A DNA stretch of 64,000 nucleotides from Bettongia penicillata ogilbyi (Eukaryota > Chordata > Mammalia > Diprotodontia > Potoroidae): the NCBI GenBank assembly GCA_023548195.1, contig JAJHZJ010000076.1, forward strand, positions 186,001-250,000. The letters are read 5' to 3'. Under the pieces are notes generated by a model. The model did no database searches, was not told the DNA's origin, and saw only the letters and a program-made list of their open reading frames with translations. Within the stretch, counting starts at the first letter, position 1, and each line of letters opens with the position of its first letter. Shown here piece after piece: positions 57,970 through 64,000 of the stretch. Position numbers and translations under genes: made by a program.

Positions 57970-58930
57970 TATAGGTACTCTAACTGCTTTTGTAACAATT
58001 TTAGATAAAGTATATCTTTAGATAAGGATACTGGCATTCATAGAAAATTGACCATATTCTCATAGCTGATGTCAGAAAGGGAATTCTGAACAAGATTTCA
58101 CTGTGCTAGGGATAGTATTCTTTGTAGTATACATTGTAGATTGCATCATGGTGCTGTGGAGAAGATGCTACATTCAAAATCAAAGTATCTGAGTTTTATC
58201 TCTGTCTCTGCCAGTGACTACCTTGGTAACCTTGACTATGATTCAATGATAATGTTCCCTCTCAAACTTATTATAAAGAGAAATTTTGTTGTATACTTCT
58301 ACATTTAGGCCCAGTCTTATAAGATAAAGGAAATTAGGTATACAGATAATGATGTGGCTTAATTTCAGAGGCAGGAGAGCGGTCATGTGTCCCAAATATT
58401 TCTCCAATTTTGTGGCTTCGACCTGAAAGGCTTCTGTCAGGTACATCCAAAATCATCTTCGAAGAGCAAATATACTTAGAAAAGAAGTACATTCAACACC
58501 ACATTTGTGTGACTTTATCAAGTTCTGGCCAACAAGACAGCAAGTACAAGAGAGGTTTTAACCCAGCCTAGGTAGACAGAGAGTTGAGAGCATATTACAA
58601 AAGTTGAGAACAGGCAAACTTTGGTGAGCCGCCTAGGGAAGACAGGCAAAATAAAAGAGTAAGACAAAATGAGGATAAATAGGGAGAGGCATATGCCAAG
58701 GAAGGAGACATGAGCTTTTATTTTGGTTATATTTTGGTTTTGGCTTTTTTTTTTTAATTGAATTATTTGAGAGCTAGAAAAATCCTTAGAAAAGGGCTAT
58801 GCCAAATACAGATGAGGAAATCTACCATAATCATTCTACTAACCTAATTTTCACATGAAAGGGATACGAGTCATAGGACTGAGAGAAAGCTTTAAAAGTT
58901 TACCTTGGTAGTCGTAGTAATGGAAATCTC
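57970..58930. other. Mostly unassigned DNA
   Basis: 58150-58255 is a probable sense MIR fragment (GTGGAGAAGATGCTACATTC, TATCTCTGTCTCTGCCAGTG). The rest is unrecognised. Confidence 0.4.
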
Positions 58931-58934
58931 ATTC

Positions 58935-59575
58935 AAAAGAATTACAAAATAAATACCATATTTGGGACTCAATCTATTAAAACAGTTTAAATATCTTTAT
59001 AGAATCTTAAACACAAATTATTAGCAGTGATATGAAAGAATGTTTCAAATCATTGAAAAAAAAATTTAAGCAACATCTTAAACACTTGGAGGAATGTATG
59101 ATGCTCATAACTGAGTCATACCAATAAAAGAATAAAAAAGCCAACATAATACTGCTAAAGTTAATTAACACATTTAATGCAGTAAAATAATAAAACCAAA
59201 ATGATGCTTTAAAATGCTTTATAGCATAATTATCTAAATTATTTTGGAGGAATAAAATCACTAATATTGAAGTACATAATGAAACAAAAAGATAGGAAAA
59301 AAGGAGGAATAATGCTTCCAGATATTTCACTATTTGTATAAAGCAGTGACCAGCAAGACTATGATACAAATAATAGTTTAAAAATAAAAAAAAACATATT
59401 AACAGAGCAGACTTGACAGGAAATTGTCAGATATAAAGGAGCTCAACAGACAGTATTTGATAAGCTTAAAATAAAAATTATCTAGAAAATAACTCCAAAT
59501 TTCATAAGATTTGCTAGGAGACCTATCAAACAGACTGGCAGAAATTAAACTTAGACTGATGTCTTAAATTATTTT
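58935..59575 (+). mobile_element. Old L1 ORF2 fragment, left part of a nested group
   Basis: Plus-strand L1 ORF2 C-terminal region, heavily decayed: AAATTATTTTGGAGGAATAA, AAAAAGATAGGAAAAAAGGA, ATGCTTCCAGATATTTCACT and GTATAAAGCAGTGACCAGCA follow the L1 order. It continues after the RTE insertion at about 59900. Confidence 0.65.
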
Positions 59576-59576
59576 T

Positions 59577-59900
59577 GTTGCTGTTCAGTCATTCAGTTAT
59601 GTGACTCTTTGTGTTCTCATGAACCACACCATATCAGGCCTGTCTGCCTTCCATGTCCTCCCGCAGTCTGCACAACCCTATATCATTACTTCCATGACAT
59701 TATCAATGTATTTCATCCTTTGCTCTCTCCTTTTCCTTTTGCCTTCAAATTTTGTCACCAACAGGGTTTTTCCAATGAATTCTAGCTTTAGCTTCAGTAC
59801 TTGTCCTCCCAATGAATAGTGTGAATCAATTTATATAAGTATTGATTAATTTAATCTCCTTATTGTCTAAGGTACTTACAAAAGTCTTGTGCAGTCTCAT
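59577..59900 (-). mobile_element. RTE/BovB-type 3' end, inserted in old L1
   Basis: Plus reading GTTGCTGTTCAGTCATTCAG, TTATGTGACTCTTTGTG, then CTTCCATGTCCTCCCGCAGT, CTTCAAATTTTGTCACCAAC, AGGGTTTTTCCAATGAATTC, TAGCTTTAGCTTCAGTACTT: the reverse of a BovB-group 3' end. Overlaps in content with 27838-28060. Confidence 0.75.
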
Positions 59901-60377
59901 AATCTTAAATCATATTTTACAAATAAATTCAAAATATATAAGCAACTTGAATATTCAATAATGTACCCACAAGAATAGAAGTTAATATATTTTTCACGTC
60001 TATGGATAGAGGATGGATTCTTAACCAAATAATGGATCAAATTAATTTAAAATAGAGAAATTTTGGATTGCTTGATGTTTAAAAGGTTTTATGTAAATTA
60101 AGTCAACATATGTAAGATAAGAAGAGAAGGAACTAGCTGAGAAGGGAAAAATATTTGCATCAAATATCTTTGACAAGACTTTGATACCCAAAATAAATAG
60201 ACAATATATAGGAATATACTCATATATGCATATATAAATACATGCCTACACAAATCTAAAGGCAGATATGAATATAGACATAAATATAGAGATCAGATTA
60301 AAAAAAAGATATAACCAAGAAGAAATTGCCCAATAAATAGTAAAGGTGACAAATAGTCCTCATAAAAAGAAATTACT
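59901..60377 (+). mobile_element. Old L1 ORF2 fragment, middle part
   Basis: Continues the L1 from 59575: GGATCAAATTAATTTAAAAT, GAAGAGAAGGAACTAGCTGA, GAAGGGAAAAATATTTGCAT and AGAAGAAATTGCCCAATAAA. Ends at the HAL1 copy 3 insertion. Confidence 0.65.
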
Positions 60378-60381
60378 AAAA

Positions 60382-60393
60382 CTATGAATTCTG
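60382..60393. repeat. Target-site duplication, left, HAL1 copy 3
   Basis: CTATGAATTCTG, repeated at 63210-63221; extendable leftward through an A-run with one mismatch. Confidence 0.8.
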
Positions 60394-61053
60394 GGGGGGA
60401 GGAGCCAAGATGGAGGAGTAGAAAGACTCATGTATGCTAGCTCCAAATCCACAGCCCATAAATTTACTGTAAAAAGAACTCCCCACAAATTCTGGAGCAG
60501 TGGAGCCCACACAGAAACACACTGGAAGAGATTTCTGTTAGAGAGCCCTGGAAAGCCATCCCCAGGGGTCCGTCGTGCTCCGGATGCGGAGCCCAGCCCT
60601 GCATTGCCTTGGTCCCTCAGCCCCAGAGAAGCAGATCCAAGCAGGCTTCAAGGACAGAATCTTCGGCAGCCACGAGGGTCCCCTCACCCACAGGCACTCC
60701 AGATCAGTGAGAGAGACTTCTGGGCTAGCCAAGAGGGGAGCGGGGTGTCTCCGTGACTCAGGCTCCCTCGGGAAGCAGCAGCAGAGGCAACAGTGACCCA
60801 GGACTCCCAGAGCAGGCAGGAGCTCCATTACAAAAACTCTCTGCATAAACCCCCTGAGGGAACTGAGCCTGGGAGGCGGCCCTGCCCCCACCCAAGCACC
60901 AGAACTTAAGCTTACATTGAATAGCAGCTGCTCCTGCTGTGGAAAGCCCTGTGGCTGGGAAGCAGAATTTGAATCTCAGACCCCAAGCACTAGCTGGGCA
61001 GATCTAGGAGGGGGTGGACAGGAATCTCAGAAGTCAAGTAACTGGCTGGGAAA
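60394..61053 (+). promoter_or_regulatory. HAL1 copy 3 5' UTR / internal promoter region
   Basis: GC-richer leader with CpGs near 60560-60690. It begins with the YY1-like CCAAGATGG at 60405-60413. Internal promoter function is inferred from L1 biology. Confidence 0.6.
60405..60413 (+). promoter_or_regulatory. YY1-like motif at HAL1 copy 3 5' end
   Basis: CCAAGATGG, 12 bp from the element start and identical to the copy 1 motif at 10285-10293. Confidence 0.55.
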
Positions 61054-62157
61054 ATGCCCAGAAAAAGGCAGCAAAATGAGACCATAGAGAGCTACTTTCT
61101 TGGGGAAGAGATGTTCCTTTCTCCCATCATTTCTGATAAGGAAGTAAAATGCTTGCCATCAGTGAAAGACTTGGAGGTCAGGGCCTCTGTATCCCAGACA
61201 TCCAAGGTCGATGTCCGGTGGCCTCAGGTCATGGAAGAGCTCGAAAAGGATTTTGAAAATCAAGTTAGACAGGTGGAGGAAAAACTGGGAAGAGAAATGA
61301 GAGAGATGCAAGAAAAGCATGAAAAATGGGTTAATACTTTGCTAAAGGAGACCCCAAAAAATGCTGAAGAAAAAAACACCTTGAAAAATAGGCTCACTCA
61401 ATTGGCAAAAGAGGTTCAAAAAGCCAATGAGGAGAAGAATGTTTTCAAAAGCAAAATTGGCCAAATGGAAAAAGAGGTTCAAAAGCTCACTGAAGAAAAT
61501 AGTTCTCTCAAGATTAGAATGGGACAGATGGAGTCTAATGACTTTCTGAGAAACCAAGAAATCACAAAACAAAACCAAAAGAATGAAAAAATGGAAGAGA
61601 ATGTGAAACATCTCATTGGAAAAACAACTGACTTGGAAACTAGACGCAGGAGAGACAATTTAAAAATTATGGGACTACCTGAAAGTCATGACCAAAAAAA
61701 GAGCCTAGACATCATTTTTCATGAAATTATGATGGAAAACTACCCTGAGATTCTAGAACCAGAGGGCAAAATAAGTATTGAAGGAATCCATCGATCACCG
61801 CCTGAAAGAGATCCCAAAAGAGAAACTCCTAGGAACATTGCAGCCAAATTCCAGAGTTCCCAGGTCAAAGAGAAAATATTGCAAGCAGCTAGAAAGAAAC
61901 AATTCCAGTATTGTGGAAATACAATCAGGATAACTCAAGATCTAGCAGCTCCTACATTAAGGGATCGAAGGGTGTGGATTAGCATATTCCAGAAGTCAAA
62001 GGAACTAGGACTCAAACCAAGAATCACCTACTCAGCAAAACTGAGTATAATACTTCAGGGGAAAATATGGTGTTTCAATGAAACAGAGGACTTTCCAGCA
62101 TTCTTGATGAAAAGGCCAGAGCTGAAAAGAAAATTTGACTTTCAAACACAAGAATGA
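61054..62157 (+). CDS. LINE-1-type ORF1p (HAL1), intact, 367 aa
   Basis: An RNA-binding nucleic-acid chaperone that trimerises through a coiled coil and coats the element RNA in the cytoplasm (known for L1 ORF1p). Residues 1-55 are a variable N-terminus (MPRKRQQNETIESYFL). Residues about 56-197 are a long charged heptad region (EKLGREMREMQEKHEK, LAKEVQKANEEKN, MEKEVQKLTEENSSLK), the coiled coil. Residues 198-285 are the RRM, with RRRDNLKIMGLPE at its first strand and ETPRNIAAKF then VKEKILQAARKK. Residues 286-360 are the C-terminal domain with ITQDLAA, KPRITYSAKLSIILQGK and the RPELK end. Length is slightly above human ORF1p (338 aa). The start follows a GGGAAA context, and copy 1 starts at the same codon. 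No stop or frameshift. No ORF2 follows. Whether it is expressed is unknown. Confidence 0.92.
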   Translation: MPRKRQQNETIESYFLGEEMFLSPIISDKEVKCLPSVKDLEVRASVSQTSKVDVRWPQVMEELEKDFENQVRQVEEKLGREMREMQEKHEKWVNTLLKETPKNAEEKNTLKNRLTQLAKEVQKANEEKNVFKSKIGQMEKEVQKLTEENSSLKIRMGQMESNDFLRNQEITKQNQKNEKMEENVKHLIGKTTDLETRRRRDNLKIMGLPESHDQKKSLDIIFHEIMMENYPEILEPEGKISIEGIHRSPPERDPKRETPRNIAAKFQSSQVKEKILQAARKKQFQYCGNTIRITQDLAAPTLRDRRVWISIFQKSKELGLKPRITYSAKLSIILQGKIWCFNETEDFPAFLMKRPELKRKFDFQTQE

Positions 62158-63209
62158 GAAGAAGCATGAAAAAGTAAACAGCAAAGAGAAGTCATGAGGG
62201 ACTTACCAAAGGTGAACTGTTTACATTCCTACATGGAAAGACAATATTTGTAACTCTTAAAATGTTTCAGTATCTGGGTAGTTGGTGGGTCCACACACAG
62301 ACGTACACACACATGCACACACACATGTACATGTGCGCACGCACGCACACATACACACATGCACGCACACACAGAGACAGAGAGCACAGAGTGAATTGAA
62401 TAGGATGGGACCATATCTTAAAAGAAATTAAGGTAAATGGTGAGAGAGAAATGTAGTGGGAGGAGAGAGGGAGAAATGGAATGGGGTAAATTATATCTCA
62501 CTCAAGAGGCAAGCAGGAGACTTTTTAGTGGAGGGAAAAAGAGGAGAGCTCAGAAAAAGAAAAAGACATGAAGTTTATTTACCCTCACCACATTCGACTA
62601 AAGGAAGGAGTAAAATGCACCCTCATTTTGGTATGAAAACCTATCTTACAGTACAGGAAAGTGGGGGAGAAGGAGACAAGCAGGGAGGGAGGGATGATAG
62701 AAGGGAGGGCAATGGGAGAAGGGAGCAATTTGAGGTCAACACTCGGGGAGGGACAGGATCAAAAGACACAATAGAAACAATGGGGGGCAGAATAGGATGG
62801 AGGGATATACAGTTAGTCTTACACAACACGACTGTTATCGAAGTCATTTGCAAAACTACACAGATATGGCCTATATTGAATTGCCTGCCTTCCCAAAGGG
62901 AATGGGTGGGGAGGGAGGGATGGGGAGAATTTGGAGCTCAAAGTTTTAGGAACAACTGTTGAGTATTGTTCTTGCTACTAGGAAATAAGAAATATAGTTA
63001 ATGGGGCATCTGGCTCTACAGGACAAAAGAGAAGATGGGGACAAGAGAAGGGAGGGATGATAGAAGAGAGGGAAGATTGGTGATAATGAAAATTAGAATG
63101 CTAGGTGTATTGGGGTGGGGGAGGGGATAAATGGGGAGAAAATTTGGAACCCAAAATTTTGTGAAAATGAATGTAAAAAGTTAAATAAATAAATTTATAT
63201 TAAAAAAAC
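62158..63209 (+). other. HAL1 copy 3 3' UTR and tail
   Basis: Non-coding region of about 1050 bp shared with copies 1 and 2 (purine-rich on this strand, GGGAAGG/GGGAGGG blocks). The short open frame 62456-62962 is a by-product of this sequence and is not kept in the other copies. Tail: GTTAAATAAATAAATTTATA then AAAAAAA. Confidence 0.75.
62293..62385. repeat. CA/GCAC-type microsatellite in HAL1 3' UTR
   Basis: Imperfect ACACACATGCACAC and GCACGCACAC units, then ACAGAGACAGAGAG. Homologous in position to the tracts at 8191 and 17241. Confidence 0.9.
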
Positions 63210-63221
63210 CTATGAATTCTG
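63210..63221. repeat. Target-site duplication, right, HAL1 copy 3
   Basis: CTATGAATTCTG, identical to 60382-60393. Confidence 0.8.
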
Positions 63222-63790
63222 AGAGAATATTCCAAATCACTAATAATAAGAGAAATACACATGAAATAATTCTGAGATTTCACTTAACATTCAGAAAACT
63301 GGCTGAGACTCAAAAATTAAAATTGATGTATGTTTATTAAGCACACCTATGTGCCAGGTATTATTCTAAGCACTGGAGATAAAAAAAAGCGACACAAGGT
63401 AGATCCTGGCCTCAAAGAGCTTACAACTTAATGAAGAAAATTGGGAAGAGTGAATGTTGGAGAGGCTGTATAAAAGTATACTATTGTATTGCTGCTGAAG
63501 CTATTATTTGATATACCCATTATGGAAAGTAATTTGGAATTATACAAAATAATTCTTTGCTCTTGAACTGAAGAGATTTCAGTGCTAGATGTATGTCCTG
63601 AGGAGGTAACTAATAAAAATAAAGAATTCGCATAAAGCAAAATATTTAGAAAAGAGAATTATTTAATATCATAGCATTAGAAACCATAAAATTACTCATC
63701 AATTGAGGAATGGCTAAACCAAAGTGTACTTTATTACAATGAAATATCACTGTGATTCAAAAAAATGGTGGTAGTGGTTATTGCCCTTTG
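63222..63790 (+). mobile_element. Old L1 ORF2 end, right part of nested group
   Basis: Resumes the L1 interrupted at 60377: AAATCACTAATAATAAGAGA then AATACACATGAAATAATTCT, and after a SINE-like insert GAATGTTGGAGAGGCTGTAT, ATCAATTGAGGAATGGCTAA and TTATTACAATGAAATATCAC, the L1 ORF2 end in order. Confidence 0.7.
63318..63430 (-). repeat. MIR/L2-tail-type repeat, antisense, inside old L1
   Basis: GTTTATTAAGCACACCTATG, TGCCAGGTATTATTCTAAGC, ACTGGAGATAAAA and GGCCTCAAAGAGCTTACAAC, same layout as 1898-2020. Confidence 0.65.
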
Positions 63791-63794
63791 CTCT

Positions 63795-64000
63795 CAGAGG
63801 ACTAAAATGACATCACTACATTGGAAAAAAAAAACAATGTGCCTGACTGTGGCTGATCAGACCAATATTGGATCAGAGGGCTTTACCACAGGTAAGGCGC
63901 AAATAGTCCATATAAACATTTGGACTCTAAAGTTATTCACCTCATGTTTCTTTTGAACCAGTGCAATTCTGCATTGCTCATAGATCACAGAGCCTTCTTT
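63795..64000. other. Unassigned DNA to window end
   Basis: Nothing recognised; no frame with a domain. Confidence 0.35.

Larger units (their letters stand above)
60394..63209 (+). mobile_element. HAL1-type (ORF2-less L1) element, copy 3, full length, intact ORF1
   Basis: Plus-strand element of about 2.8 kb inserted into an old L1. Order: 5' end GGGGGGAGGAGCCAAGATGG, 660-bp GC-richer 5' UTR with one copy of the 5' UTR monomer (about 60825-60900), intact ORF1 (61054-62157), 3' UTR of about 1050 bp with a CA-type microsatellite, AATAAA-type signals at 63183-63192 and a very short A tail ending at 63209. There is no ORF2: nothing in 62158-63209 encodes endonuclease or reverse transcriptase, and the 3' UTR joins ORF1 directly. 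The intact frame makes this the youngest-looking of the three copies. What I see is the structure; mobilisation in trans by full-length L1 is inferred. Confidence 0.88.

Noticed and set aside
61054..62157. Host gene for a coiled-coil protein
   Set aside because: Flanked by element ends and target duplications, with two broken paralogues in the window. It is L1-type ORF1p.
62456..62962. 168-codon open frame downstream of HAL1 ORF1, possible second protein
   Set aside because: It lies in the purine-rich 3' UTR, has Gly/Arg/Glu-biased composition, and the homologous sequence in copies 1 and 2 does not keep the frame. No endonuclease or reverse-transcriptase motif.

Overview
This is AT-rich, repeat-dense non-coding DNA from a mammalian genome, most likely a marsupial. 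The call rests on recognising repeat families: L1 elements with marsupial-type 3' ends, ORF2-less half-L1 (HAL1-type) elements, an RTE LINE of the BovB group, abundant tRNA-headed MIR/CORE-SINE copies, and SINEs whose 3' tail matches the RTE 3' end. An opossum-like species is plausible, but the species cannot be fixed from sequence alone. I found no host protein-coding exon, tRNA gene or other RNA gene. Every long open frame is either LINE ORF1/ORF2 sequence or translated microsatellite.

Layout. 1-6.4 kb: AT-rich DNA with scattered antisense MIR-type SINEs and microsatellites. 6.4-10.5 kb: a marsupial-type repeat and a 196-bp (TTCC)n tract, then HAL1 copy 1 on the minus strand (7351-10303), flanked by a 13-bp target duplication and inserted into an older repeat. 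10.5-16.4 kb: SINE fragments, a hAT-like fragment, microsatellites. 16.4-19.3 kb: HAL1 copy 2, minus strand, 16-bp target duplication. 19.5-20.5 kb: truncated L1 3' end. 20.5-27.8 kb: mostly unrecognised DNA. 27.8-28.9 kb: minus-strand RTE/BovB-type LINE 3' half. 29-37.4 kb: microsatellites and SINEs. 37.9-40.1 kb: L1 pieces in conflicting orientation. 43.4 and 45.8 kb: two diverged, collinear copies of a roughly 340-bp sequence I cannot name. 47.7-49.8 kb: 5'-truncated L1 with ORF2 end and 3' UTR. 50.4-51.3 kb: a 930-bp ATC array. 51.6-57 kb: unrecognised DNA and SINEs. 57.7-63.8 kb: an L1 5'-type fragment, then an old L1 ORF2 interrupted by an RTE 3' end and by HAL1 copy 3 (60394-63209), whose 367-codon ORF1 is intact.

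How the parts relate. The three HAL1 copies share one plan: a 5' UTR beginning with a YY1-like motif, one ORF1 frame, about 1 kb of 3' UTR with a CA/TG microsatellite, and an A-rich tail, with no reverse-transcriptase frame. They must have been copied using ORF2 protein supplied by full-length L1s. Copy 1 carries three tandem 73-81 bp units in its 5' UTR where copy 3 has one. The RTE element is the probable partner of the RTE-tailed SINEs. I see no novel host system. The best leads are the ORF2-less family with one intact ORF1, the promoter monomers, and the unidentified duplicated sequence near 43.4/45.8 kb.
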